Below, piece after piece: positions 21,868 through 30,696 of a stretch of 30,802 nucleotides of DNA (position 1 is the stretch's first letter; every line of letters starts with the position of its first letter). Origin of the DNA: Defluviitaleaceae bacterium (lineage in GTDB: Bacteria > Bacillota > Clostridia > Lachnospirales > WRAX01); NCBI GenBank assembly GCA_009787945.1, contig WQSI01000006.1:1-30802 (forward strand), given 5' to 3'. The notes below the pieces were generated by a model. That model worked only from the letters and a program-made list of their open reading frames with translations, was not told the origin of the DNA and searched no databases. A program made the translations under genes and the position numbers.

Positions 21868-23667
21868 CTAATCCTCATCGAGTTTAAGCACAGACATAAA
21901 TGCCGATTGAGGAAGCTCCACGCTGCCCACTTGGCGCATACGCTTTTTACCCTCTTTTTGCTTCTCCAAAAGTTTTTTCTTACGGCTAATGTCGCCGCCG
22001 TAACATTTTGCGGTTACGTCTTTGCGCAGGGCGCGGACGGTTTCCCGTGCCACAAATTTACTGCCAATTGCCGCTTGAATTGGTATTTCAAACTGATGGC
22101 GGGGGATTTCTTTGTGGAGCTTTTCAACAATTTTGCGTCCCCGCTCTTGGGCGGAGCTTCTGTGGACAATGAAGGACAAGGCATCCACAATTTCTTTGTT
22201 TAGGTAGGTGTCAAGTTTTACCAAATCTGACGTGCGATAGCCTATTAGCTCGTAGTCAAAGGAAGCATAACCCCGTGAGCGGGATTTTAGCGCGTCAAAA
22301 AAGTCATAAATAATCTCGTTTAGGGGCATTTCGTAGATAAGCCTTGCACGGTCTGCTTCTATAAACTCCATGGAGATATAAACCCCGCGTCGGTTTTGGC
22401 AAATTTCCATTATAGGCCCGATATATTCCCCAGGCAGGATAATTTCGGCTTTTACAATAGGCTCTTCCATATGGTCAATTTTGGAAGGGTCTGGAAAGTC
22501 AGCTGGGTTTGAAATTTCCGTCATCACCCCGTCTGTGGTGTAGATTTTGTAGACAACAGATGGGGCGGTGCAAACCAAGTCCAGGTCATATTCCCTTTCC
22601 AGGCGTTCTTGGATAATTTCCAGATGCAACAGCCCGAGAAAACCGCAGTTAAAGCCAAAGCCTAGCGCAATTGAGGTTGTTGGCTCAAAGTGCAGGCTTG
22701 CGTCGTTTAGCATTAGCTTGTCCAGGGCATCCCGCAGGTCGCTGTAATTTGTGCGGTCGGCAGGGAAAAGGGATGACCAAACCATGGGCGTAACCTTCTT
22801 ATAACCCGCAAAAGGGTTGTCTGTTGGGTTGTGAGCGTGGGTTACTGTATCCCCTGGCAGGGTATCCCGCACGTTTTTAATGCTTGCGGTGAAATAGCCT
22901 ACATCCCCTGCGGTTAGCTTGTCTGCTTGGACAAAGCTGCCTGGGGTTAGATAGCCCACCTCAACCACATCATATTCTTTATTTGGGCCGATAAATTTAA
23001 TGGTGTCACCCTTTTTTAAAGTGCCGTCGCCAACGCGGATAAAAACGATAACCCCTTTATATTGGTCAAAAAGCGAGTCAAAAATTAAGGCGCGCAAAGG
23101 AGCATCCTTGTCACCTACAGGAGCTGGCACATCTGTGATTATTTTCTCAAACACCCCTTCAATATTCAGCCCTGTTTTAGCAGAAATTAGAGGGGCATCC
23201 TCTGCCACAAGCCCAATAATATCCTCAATTTGTTTGATAACACGGGGAGGGTCGGCGGCGGGAAGGTCAACTTTATTAAGAACAGGCACAACCTCCAATC
23301 CCTGTTCGATAGCGAGGTACACATTAGCCAGGGTCTGAGCCTCCACCCCCTGGGCTGCGTCCACCACCAAAATCGCCCCTTCGCAGGCGGCAAGGGAGCG
23401 GCTAACCTCATAATTAAAATCCACATGCCCTGGAGTGTCAATAAGATTTAAGATATATTCCTGCCCATCTGCAGCTTTATACACAAGGCGCACAGCCTGG
23501 GCTTTGATGGTAATGCCCCTTTCTCTCTCCAAGTCCATATTGTCAAGAACTTGCGCCTGCATCTCCCTTTCCGTCAGCAATCCAGAGCTTTGAATAAGCC
23601 TGTCTGCCAAGGTAGACTTGCCATGGTCGATATGGGCAATTATGGAAAAGTTTCTAATGTTTTTCAT
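21868..23667 (-). CDS. lepA: Elongation factor 4 (LepA)
   Basis: 599-aa translational GTPase that acts on stalled or pre-initiation ribosomes and supports ribosome biogenesis. G1 is AHIDHGKST near residue 12, G3 is DTPGHVDF, G4 is NKVDLP, and the LepA-specific C-terminus with KCYGGDISRKKKLLEKQKEG and VGSVELPQSAFMSVLKLD is complete. The family length is ~600 aa. AGAGGAATAG precedes the ATG. The usual neighbour hemW is absent; instead, two lipoprotein genes follow. Confidence 0.98.
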   Translation of the reverse strand: MKNIRNFSIIAHIDHGKSTLADRLIQSSGLLTEREMQAQVLDNMDLERERGITIKAQAVRLVYKAADGQEYILNLIDTPGHVDFNYEVSRSLAACEGAILVVDAAQGVEAQTLANVYLAIEQGLEVVPVLNKVDLPAADPPRVIKQIEDIIGLVAEDAPLISAKTGLNIEGVFEKIITDVPAPVGDKDAPLRALIFDSLFDQYKGVIVFIRVGDGTLKKGDTIKFIGPNKEYDVVEVGYLTPGSFVQADKLTAGDVGYFTASIKNVRDTLPGDTVTHAHNPTDNPFAGYKKVTPMVWSSLFPADRTNYSDLRDALDKLMLNDASLHFEPTTSIALGFGFNCGFLGLLHLEIIQERLEREYDLDLVCTAPSVVYKIYTTDGVMTEISNPADFPDPSKIDHMEEPIVKAEIILPGEYIGPIMEICQNRRGVYISMEFIEADRARLIYEMPLNEIIYDFFDALKSRSRGYASFDYELIGYRTSDLVKLDTYLNKEIVDALSFIVHRSSAQERGRKIVEKLHKEIPRHQFEIPIQAAIGSKFVARETVRALRKDVTAKCYGGDISRKKKLLEKQKEGKKRMRQVGSVELPQSAFMSVLKLDED

Positions 23668-23722
23668 TTTACTATTCCTCTTTTCATTTGCAATTAACTT
23701 AGTAGACTTGTTCTAACATTTT

Positions 23723-23751
23723 ATTGTACCATATGACGCGGAAAAAAGCAA
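23723..23751 (-). promoter_or_regulatory. Sigma-A promoter of lepA
   Basis: On the minus strand, TTGCTT (23751-23746) and TACAAT (23728-23723) are separated by 17 bp, back to back with the KAP gene promoter. Confidence 0.75.
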
Positions 23752-23766
23752 TAACCATATTGCAAC

Positions 23767-23795
23767 TTGACAGGTGGCGCGAAAAATGGCATAAT
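23767..23795 (+). promoter_or_regulatory. Sigma-A promoter of the KAP NTPase gene
   Basis: TTGACA (23767-23772) and CATAAT (23790-23795) with a 17-bp spacer, 20 nt upstream of the gene's ATG. Confidence 0.8.
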
Positions 23796-23814
23796 TTGGA
23801 TAGGAGGTTATGCC

Positions 23815-25167
23815 ATGAAAAATTTTAGCACCAAGTCAACGGTTGACGCGGCTATGGAGATGTTTGAAAGAGATGCTTTGGGAAGAAACGCAGAAATTGC
23901 CAGCTTCATAAACCTTTTGGACGCTATAGATGAAGATGACAGCTGCACCATTGCCCTTAACGGAGATTGGGGCAGCGGCAAGACGTTTTTTGTTAAGCAA
24001 ACAAAGCTTATTTTGGATTGTTATAACGACCATTCGGATTTGGATGAAGAAACCAGAAAAAAGATGCAAGGGGTTGCCGAGAGCAGAGGCATCGAACGCA
24101 CCAAAAATTACGCTACTGTGTATTATGATGCTTGGGCGAATGATAATGCTCAAGACCCTATTTTGTCCTTGGTTCATAGCATATTAAAAGCCAATCACAA
24201 ATTGGTAGAACCAAAAAACCGCAAAAATGTTGCAAATATTTTTAAATCCATCGTGAAGTCGGTCAAACTAAATTTTGAATACTTTGAACTGGACTTAAAG
24301 GACATATTGGAGGGGTTGGAAGCCGACAATCTTTTTGAAGAACTTTTAAAAGAGGAAAACATAAAAGAGAAGGTAAAAGAATTTATAAACAGCTTGATTG
24401 AGGAGCGAGGAAACCGCCTAGTTATCTTTGTTGACGAGCTAGACAGATGCAAGCCCGCCTATGCCATACAATTATTAGAGCGCATAAAGCATTATTTTGA
24501 TGACGAGCGGATAATTTTCGTTTTCTCTGTTAATTTGGGGCAGTTGCAACATACGGTCAAAGGCTATTATGGGGCAGGGTTTGATGCAACACGTTATCTT
24601 GATAAGTTTTTTGATTTGCGGATTTCCTTGCCAGAAATTAATTACGAAAAATATTTTAATCCAGGGATTTTGTCCCATTGGGGCTTGGCTTCCGACAAAC
24701 AATACGAACTTGTTTGTCTGACAGTGATTGAACATTTCAAAATGCCGCCTCGTCTTGTAGAAAGATACATAAGTCTTGTTAGGATAGCGAACGGAAGCGG
24801 GTTTTGGTACAAGGATAAACTAGCACATAGGTTTGCCATTTCCTATTTTGTACCAGTAATAATAGGACTGAGCGTGACAGACCTAGATACATGTAAGCTA
24901 TTTCTGAAAGGGCAAGACCCAGGACCGCTTCAAAACATGCGCATAAATCTAGATGGAGCAGTTCATTTTTTGCTTGGGGAAAAAGAAAATAACAATTTCG
25001 ATGAAACAATTTTACGAGAGCGACTCATCGAAGCGTATTATGCACTGTTTGACAGGCGTAACCGTAACAAGGTGGTTGGCAAAATGACTTTCAGTAACGA
25101 GATATATGAGAGTATCAACAAAAGGATTTCGCTGTTGTCAGCGGCATGTAAATACAATCTGGAGTAA
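23815..25167 (+). CDS. KAP-family P-loop NTPase
   Basis: 450-aa predicted ATPase. Walker A GDWGSGKTFF lies at 50-59 and Walker B VIFVDELDRCKP at 203-214; the YDAWAND near 104 and FVFSVNLGQLQ at 235-245 also fit the KAP pattern (Pfam KAP_NTPase). KAP proteins often carry membrane helices between the Walker motifs; here that segment is charged and soluble. The C-terminal ~180 residues are helical and unassigned. AGGAGG lies 7 nt before the ATG; the frame open from 23767 is the promoter. KAP NTPases are found in several anti-phage systems, but no partner effector is adjacent, so a defence role is a hypothesis only. Confidence 0.87.
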   Translation: MKNFSTKSTVDAAMEMFERDALGRNAEIASFINLLDAIDEDDSCTIALNGDWGSGKTFFVKQTKLILDCYNDHSDLDEETRKKMQGVAESRGIERTKNYATVYYDAWANDNAQDPILSLVHSILKANHKLVEPKNRKNVANIFKSIVKSVKLNFEYFELDLKDILEGLEADNLFEELLKEENIKEKVKEFINSLIEERGNRLVIFVDELDRCKPAYAIQLLERIKHYFDDERIIFVFSVNLGQLQHTVKGYYGAGFDATRYLDKFFDLRISLPEINYEKYFNPGILSHWGLASDKQYELVCLTVIEHFKMPPRLVERYISLVRIANGSGFWYKDKLAHRFAISYFVPVIIGLSVTDLDTCKLFLKGQDPGPLQNMRINLDGAVHFLLGEKENNNFDETILRERLIEAYYALFDRRNRNKVVGKMTFSNEIYESINKRISLLSAACKYNLE

Positions 25168-25184
25168 GATGCAAAGCACTGAAC

Positions 25185-26066
25185 TTATGGAGTTTTCTTC
25201 AAATTAGTAACCACCATCCCCAAAACCACCACAACACCGCCAACAAACGCCATGGGGGGCATTCTTTCTCCGAGCCATATAAACGCCATAAAAGAGGCTA
25301 GGAATGGGGAGAGGTATAGGAAGCTGGTTATGTAGACGGTTTTGGCGACCCCTGCCAGGGCATAACCCCAGAGAAGGTAGGCGATTGCCGCAGGGAAAAC
25401 GCCTAGGTAGACCACCACCAAATTTGCTGATAGGGAAGCCTGGGGCATTTCTCTAATTAGGCTGGGGGTGAATATTAGCATGAAGGCAGTTCCTAAAACT
25501 ATGGGATATGCGGTTATTTGCATTGGGGTGTAGGTTTTTAGCAGGCGGCGTTGTAGTATGATGAAGATGCTGGCGGAAAGGGCTGCGCCTAAAAGCAGCC
25601 ACACCCCAACATTAAGCTGAAGCCCATACATTTGGGTTGCGGCTATGATTATTATGCCTCCGAAACTTGCTAAAACCCCAACCCAAACCAATATGCCAGA
25701 TTTTTCTTTAAGAAAGGCAATTGATAAAATTAGGGTAAACACGGGGGCTGAAGCGATGATGAACCCGCTGACACCAGAGGGAACTAAGTCTGTTCCTGCG
25801 TTAAATGCCCACATGTACACAAACAAGCCAAGAAAGCCGCATAAAATGAATAGGGGCAAATCTTTTGCCTTGGGCAAAGCCACTTTTTTAATGGCGCAAT
25901 AGGTCATAAGCAAAACCGAGGCTATTAAAAACCTAAACAGCATTAAAGCCCCCGGGGAATAGTATTCCAAGGCGTATTTTACAGCAGGGAAAGCCGAAGC
26001 CCAAAATAAAACTGTGCCGCTTGCCGCCAAGTAGGGGAGGGCTTTTCTTTTTTGTGGTTTATCCAA
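25185..26066 (-). CDS. DMT superfamily transporter (EamA domains)
   Basis: 293-aa inner-membrane transporter with ten predicted helices and two EamA repeats. The N-terminal half has the family pattern GTVLFWASAFPAVKYALEYY...LMLFRFLIAS, and the second has the corresponding FLYLSPFLASFMAFIWLGER near the end. The start is a TTG at 26066, because AAAGGAGAAA lies 9 nt upstream; a GTG/ATG-type start further upstream would place that site inside the coding region. Likely exports a small metabolite or amino acid; substrate unassigned. It converges on the KAP gene with a 17-nt gap. Confidence 0.88.
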   Translation of the reverse strand: MDKPQKRKALPYLAASGTVLFWASAFPAVKYALEYYSPGALMLFRFLIASVLLMTYCAIKKVALPKAKDLPLFILCGFLGLFVYMWAFNAGTDLVPSGVSGFIIASAPVFTLILSIAFLKEKSGILVWVGVLASFGGIIIIAATQMYGLQLNVGVWLLLGAALSASIFIILQRRLLKTYTPMQITAYPIVLGTAFMLIFTPSLIREMPQASLSANLVVVYLGVFPAAIAYLLWGYALAGVAKTVYITSFLYLSPFLASFMAFIWLGERMPPMAFVGGVVVVLGMVVTNLKKTP

Positions 26067-26155
26067 GATAATTTCTCCTTTGGGGTTGTGTTTTTTACAT
26101 GATACCACAAAACTTTGTAAAACGCCACTCAAAATTTATCGCACAGTTGTTTGGG

Positions 26156-26184
26156 TTGACAATTTTTATATATCGCAGTATAAT
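26156..26184 (+). promoter_or_regulatory. Perfect consensus promoter placed for a leaderless transcript
   Basis: TTGACA (26156-26161), 17-bp spacer, TATAAT (26179-26184). The A of the MFS ATG at 26191 is the seventh base after the -10 box, the same arrangement as ispD. Confidence 0.85.
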
Positions 26185-26190
26185 TACGAA

Positions 26191-27363
26191 ATGAAAACAT
26201 TTAATAAAAAAGCACTTTATCTTTATAAGTTTGTGGGGCAGTGCCTGCCTATTTACGCCTTTTATCCCATTTTGTTTCTTAATAGGGGCATGTCGGTCAG
26301 CGAAGTTTTGGTGCTTATCGCCCTTTGGAGCGTTTTTAACATAGTGTTTGAGCTTCCCGCGGGCATTTTAGCAGATAAATGGAACAAACGGAACATCCTT
26401 GCCATAGCTGCCGCTTTGCAGGGCGTTTGTTATGTGATATGGTTCTTCTCCCATTCGTTTTTTGCGTTTGCCCTTGGGTTTTTCTTTTGGGGCGCGGCAG
26501 GGGCTTTTACGTCGGGAACAGAAGAAGGCTTGATATATGACAACCTTAAAAGTGATGGGCATGAGGATGAATTTGCTAAGGTGTACGGAAGGGCGCACTT
26601 TTTTGCGACTATAGGAACTCTCGTTGGAATTGGTTCAGCGGGCTTGATTGCTGTTTTCGTCAGCATTGAGGTGATTGCGCTAATGTCTGCGGCAATCTGC
26701 TTTATAAATGTGATTTTTGCCTTGCGGATAAGGGAGCGCAACCTTTACGCCAAAGACAACGAGGGAGAACCTAAAGGGGCTTTTGAAACCCTTAAAAAGG
26801 CGACCTCTTTTTTAAAGGGCAATGGCATTGCCGTGTCGGCCCTGCTTTTTTTGGTGCTTCTTGGCATTGGGCCGTATATGGATGAATTTGATGCCCTAAT
26901 TGCTGACGATTGGGAAGTTAGTGTTTTGTGGGTCAGCGGCATTTTGCTTATAAGATTTGGCTTTGTTGCCCTTGGCGACATTCTTGCGCCAATTGTTGAG
27001 AAGAGAATAAAGTCCATCCGTCAGATATTTCTTTTAAATGCTCTTGGTTGTGTTGTATTAACTGCGTTTGCTTTTTTATGGCAATGGTATGCGGTTCTGT
27101 TTTTTGGTATCGCCTTTATGCTTATGGCTATAACCCAGATTTTGCTGGTAAACGCCTTGCAAAAGGAGATAAAGGAGGAAGGGCGGGCGACGGTAATGTC
27201 CTTTTTCGGCATCGGGCAAAACATTGCTATGATTTGCCTTAGCCTGGTTTTTGCCGCCCTTGCGGGAATATTCACTTTGCAGCAAATTTATATTTTTGTG
27301 GCAGTTTATGGGGTTTTGGGCAGTCTGGTTTTTTGTGTGCTGTTTTTGAGGGTTAAGAAATAG
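26191..27363 (+). CDS. MFS transporter, second copy type
   Basis: 390-aa membrane protein with about twelve helices. It has the MFS motif A variant ELPAGILADKWNKRNIL after helix 2 and a charged central loop (RERNLYAKDNEGEPKGAFET). SGTEEGLIYDNLKSDGHEDEF in the first half is shared by a group of uncharacterised Bacillota and Actinobacteria MFS proteins. No Shine-Dalgarno is visible before the ATG and the predicted transcription start falls on the ATG itself, so translation is probably leaderless. It is weakly related to the exporter at 16107 only by superfamily. Substrate unknown. Confidence 0.85.
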   Translation: MKTFNKKALYLYKFVGQCLPIYAFYPILFLNRGMSVSEVLVLIALWSVFNIVFELPAGILADKWNKRNILAIAAALQGVCYVIWFFSHSFFAFALGFFFWGAAGAFTSGTEEGLIYDNLKSDGHEDEFAKVYGRAHFFATIGTLVGIGSAGLIAVFVSIEVIALMSAAICFINVIFALRIRERNLYAKDNEGEPKGAFETLKKATSFLKGNGIAVSALLFLVLLGIGPYMDEFDALIADDWEVSVLWVSGILLIRFGFVALGDILAPIVEKRIKSIRQIFLLNALGCVVLTAFAFLWQWYAVLFFGIAFMLMAITQILLVNALQKEIKEEGRATVMSFFGIGQNIAMICLSLVFAALAGIFTLQQIYIFVAVYGVLGSLVFCVLFLRVKK

Positions 27364-27376
27364 CTAATAAAATAAA

Positions 27377-27401
27377 TAGGGGCGCATATTATGCGCCCCT
27401 A
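27377..27401. repeat. GGGGCGCATA palindrome after the second MFS gene
   Basis: TAGGGGCGCATA and its complement lie around one central T (12-bp arms), 14 nt after the MFS stop. It is the longer version of the palindrome at 18742-18760 and may end the MFS transcript. Confidence 0.75.
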
Positions 27402-27432
27402 CATTTAGATTGTGGACAAAGCGTCCCACAAC

Positions 27433-27532
27433 GTCATTGCAGGCTTGACCCGCAATCCCACATGTCATTCCTAGCCCCATACTGTAGGGGCTACTTAGTG
27501 CTGATGGGGTCCCGTGTCAAGCACGGGATGAC
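27433..27532. repeat. 100-bp palindromic repeat, copy 3
   Basis: Starts GTCATTGCAGGCTTGACCCG and ends in CGTGTCAAGCACGGGATGAC. The inner AGCCCC/GGGGCT (27473-27478, 27487-27492) has the same centre (27482.5) as the arms. It lies between the ends of the second MFS gene and the phosphatase gene. Confidence 0.85.
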
Positions 27533-27555
27533 GACAAAGCCTGTATATAGTGTCT

Positions 27556-30500
27556 TTAGTTGTAGTTTATTGTTAGGTCAAGGTCGAACCAAACATCCAT
27601 ACTGTTGGCGGAGTTGTCACCAACCACAGCGGTTAGGATATTTTGCCCTGGTTGCAACGCGCTGATTAGGTTTGTGCGGCTTGCAGCATCAAATACTGAA
27701 ATGTCGCTGTTGGCGGCTCTTGTGCCTGCGTAGCGGGAGCTAAAGTCATAATTAATGTGGAAATTGCGGTTTCTGGCATCTGCTTCGTGGCCGTTAAAAC
27801 CTGCCCAGTCAATTTCCTCGCCAATGCGCACAAGGTTGTTGTTGGTGCTGGTGTTGAAGCGGTAAACCTCCACGCCATTGATGAAAAGGATTAGGTTGTC
27901 GTCAATACGGTGGCTGCCTAGAACCTCAGCAATGTTAGCGGGGTTAAAGTCTGTTGGCAGGTAGAAAACGCGGGAGAAGTAATGGAAAGTGGCGTTTTCA
28001 TCATAACCTACAGGGCTGTATTGGATTGTTCCCATATTAGTAAGGGCAGTTGCACCCATTGCACCGCGGAATTGCAGCCCTGGCAGCGGGATGGTTGGCG
28101 GTGTGTCAGTAATTAGCATTGGCACATCATGGTAGCCATTTGCAAAATATCCAAAGCCTGCCCCGCTTCTAACTGGATGCCAAGCCTGGAAGATATTGCG
28201 GTCTAGGCTGTCTGCAAAGAAATCTTCTGCTGTGCGTGGTGCGTAATGGAAAGTTGTTGCGCCAAATTCTGACAGTCTAAAGGGTGCTTCTAAGGTGTCT
28301 GCTCCAAAGGTTACTTGTGCTGTGGCGGTTAGGTTGTTGCTGTTGGTTATCCCGCCATGCCGCCATTCCATAATAAGGTCTGGTGTGCCTTGGAAGGTTA
28401 CATGTCTGCCGCGGAATGGGCAGGGCTGGGTAACGCCTGCCAGAGTAAATTCTGCGTCATTTGATACAGGGGCTGGCAAGGGGTAGGTTTGTGCTGTGCC
28501 GATAATTCTGGATAGGTCAAGCTCACCTGTTACGGTGAAGGTTTGCCCTTCTCTGGCGTTTGCATTAGCAGGTATGCCTGACAAATCCCAATTTACAGCT
28601 ACGCGCATTGGGCGCACTCTAAAGTCATAGGAATTAAGCTCATCACGTAAGCCACGCGCGCCTAACATTCCCAAAGCATCTTCCTCACGTTGGTTATTGC
28701 TTGTGTGAATTTCGATTTCAACAGTTGATGGCAGCCCAAGAGCTTCTGCTGTGATGGCTGTGTCTGCTTGGCGTGCTGTGTTTGGCACAACGCCAACATT
28801 AATAACATCTGTATCCACACCTTGCTCTGGGCAAGTGATTTGGCGTAAGCCTCTTGGGTCTGCTTGGGCGGCTTCTGCCAAATGCCCGCCTCTAACAAGG
28901 GTATATGTGTCTACAAGAGAAACAGAAACGCCGTCATCATTAATTTGATAGGTGTGAACCGCAAAAGAGTAATTGGTAACATCAATTACAGAAAAGTTGC
29001 GGCGGAAGTTTTGGTTGTAAGCAGAGATATAGTTGCGGCCGCCCATATTGCGCACATTGCGGTAGCCAGAGCCGCTCATGGAGTTAAAAGCAATGTATAC
29101 AATGCCTGTTGGGTCGTACACAACACTTGTGGGGGTTGTACCTCTAACAACAGAGCCATCAGCCTGTACCCAGTTTTGGGTTAGCACTGGAGCGTTTTGA
29201 TACATCTGATGGGTGCGGGAGTATACATGGCAGTGACCATTTAGCACAATGTCCACACCAAGACGCTCAAATTCTGGTAGCCAGTTGGCGATAAGCTGTT
29301 GCTTTTCCCCAAGGTTGGTAGCACGGAAAACAGAATATGGCGGGTGATGGAAAGTTACCAATGTCCACTCTACTGTAGGTTGATATGTATTTATCACGTT
29401 TTCAAGCCACTCTAAACGGCCTTCGCCCCAGTTGCGGGTGTTGCTGTCTAATGTGATTATCAAAGTGTTGCCCCAAATTGTGTAATAGTCGAACTGCCAG
29501 GGGTTGCCTGCGTGCATCCGAATATTGTCGGCAGGGTCTGCGGATGTGCTGTGGTCTATAGGGGTGTTAAAATGCTGATGGAACAACCAGCCATTGTTGT
29601 TTGCTTCATGGTTTCCGATAACAGGAAGCACAGGCAGGCTGTGGAAGGCTTCTGGAGCAAACCATATGTCATACATAAATTGAGAGCGGCGGAAAGCACC
29701 GTCATTTGTGTCAATTTGGTCGCCAACAGGAAGGAAAAACCCAGCATTAGGGGCATATGCCGCCATAATTTCTACAGCATTGGTCCAGCCAGTATAATCT
29801 TCCACATGGCTTTTTGACCCAATCCCTGGGTTGGGGATATTGTTGCCGTGAGCTTCCCGCCCTGGGGTAAAGTCACCAATGCCGATTTGAGGGTCGCCCC
29901 CTGCGGTGAAGGTGAAGCCACTGTTACGGTCTGGTCCTGTGCGGAAAGGCTTGCGGGTAGATGTGAAAGAATTGCCTTCAATCTCTCCTGTGATTACATA
30001 TTCGTAAGCTGTGTCAGCGGTTAAACCAAATACTGTGATTTGGTGAACCCAATAATCATTTGCTGTGCCTTCTTCATAGCTAAACCATGGGTATGAATGG
30101 ATGCCAGTTGCCCCTTCAGAAACAGCAGAGCGAGGGCTAAGACCAGTAGCAAGCCCGCCTGTTCCTAGTGGATTTGCGTCAGTTACCCCTAAAGTGGAGT
30201 TTAGGCCATAACCAAGGGGGCGGGAAGTTACAACAGCACCGCCTAAGCTAATTGGAGCATTTGAGCCTGCTTGGTAAATGCGGATTGCCCCCGCTTCTGA
30301 GCGGGAATGCCATGTCCAACGCATTTCGTTGACCGTTGCCCCTGGTGTTATGGACAGGTTTCTGTAGTTTGCTGTGGACATTTCTATTTGCATGGCATAT
30401 GGGCCAGTGGCGCGGCGGTCTGCTGGGGAGATGTTGTTGCCCCAAGGCAGCTCGGCAGAAACTGGCACAATGCCTGCCTCATCAGCGGCGAAAGAAACCA

Positions 30501-30573
30501 TAGGAACAGAACCCATCGCCATAATTCCCGCCATCACCAAAGCGGCGGCATTTTTTGAAACTTTTTTTAACAT
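27556..30573 (-). CDS. Secreted purple-acid-phosphatase-like metallophosphoesterase
   Basis: 1005 aa. A signal peptide (MLKKVSKNAAALVMAGIM..., cleavage near FAA-DE) is followed by a fibronectin-like purple acid phosphatase N-domain (about 55-215). The calcineurin-like metallophosphatase domain (about 218-500) has all five blocks: GGDPQIG (Asp227), VGDQID (284-288), GNHE (320-323), FHHPPY (His409), and NGHCHVYSR (446-454). Then come an Ig-like region (NWDLSGIPANANAREGQTFT) and a C-terminal jelly-roll domain with HRIDDNLILFINGVEVYRFN. Likely hydrolyses extracellular phosphoesters; the extra domains may bind sugars or wall. AGGAGGAAG precedes the ATG at 30573; the frame is open to 30666 but lies in a repeat. 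Confidence 0.9.
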   Translation of the reverse strand: MLKKVSKNAAALVMAGIMAMGSVPMVSFAADEAGIVPVSAELPWGNNISPADRRATGPYAMQIEMSTANYRNLSITPGATVNEMRWTWHSRSEAGAIRIYQAGSNAPISLGGAVVTSRPLGYGLNSTLGVTDANPLGTGGLATGLSPRSAVSEGATGIHSYPWFSYEEGTANDYWVHQITVFGLTADTAYEYVITGEIEGNSFTSTRKPFRTGPDRNSGFTFTAGGDPQIGIGDFTPGREAHGNNIPNPGIGSKSHVEDYTGWTNAVEIMAAYAPNAGFFLPVGDQIDTNDGAFRRSQFMYDIWFAPEAFHSLPVLPVIGNHEANNNGWLFHQHFNTPIDHSTSADPADNIRMHAGNPWQFDYYTIWGNTLIITLDSNTRNWGEGRLEWLENVINTYQPTVEWTLVTFHHPPYSVFRATNLGEKQQLIANWLPEFERLGVDIVLNGHCHVYSRTHQMYQNAPVLTQNWVQADGSVVRGTTPTSVVYDPTGIVYIAFNSMSGSGYRNVRNMGGRNYISAYNQNFRRNFSVIDVTNYSFAVHTYQINDDGVSVSLVDTYTLVRGGHLAEAAQADPRGLRQITCPEQGVDTDVINVGVVPNTARQADTAITAEALGLPSTVEIEIHTSNNQREEDALGMLGARGLRDELNSYDFRVRPMRVAVNWDLSGIPANANAREGQTFTVTGELDLSRIIGTAQTYPLPAPVSNDAEFTLAGVTQPCPFRGRHVTFQGTPDLIMEWRHGGITNSNNLTATAQVTFGADTLEAPFRLSEFGATTFHYAPRTAEDFFADSLDRNIFQAWHPVRSGAGFGYFANGYHDVPMLITDTPPTIPLPGLQFRGAMGATALTNMGTIQYSPVGYDENATFHYFSRVFYLPTDFNPANIAEVLGSHRIDDNLILFINGVEVYRFNTSTNNNLVRIGEEIDWAGFNGHEADARNRNFHINYDFSSRYAGTRAANSDISVFDAASRTNLISALQPGQNILTAVVGDNSANSMDVWFDLDLTINYN

Positions 30574-30631
30574 AATTTTTCTTCCTCCTAAAGGGAAATG
30601 GTTTTGGTAATTATGTACATTATCTTTGTGC

Positions 30632-30655
30632 GTCACCCCGCACTTGATGCAGGGT
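30632..30655. repeat. Single arm of the GTCAT palindromic repeat
   Basis: GTCACCCCGCACTTGATGCA followed by GGGT matches one arm of the copies at 4795-4894. The partner arm is missing. It lies upstream of the phosphatase start, where the promoter should be. Confidence 0.6.
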
Positions 30656-30671
30656 ATTACATACATTAGTC

Positions 30672-30690
30672 AGCCCTCTTTTGAAGGGCT
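30672..30690. terminator. Hairpin upstream of the phosphatase gene
   Basis: AGCCCT (30672-30677) pairs with AGGGCT (30685-30690) over a 7-nt loop. The U-tract is weak on either strand, so it is only a possible terminator for a gene outside the window. Confidence 0.4.
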
Positions 30691-30696
30691 TTGGGT

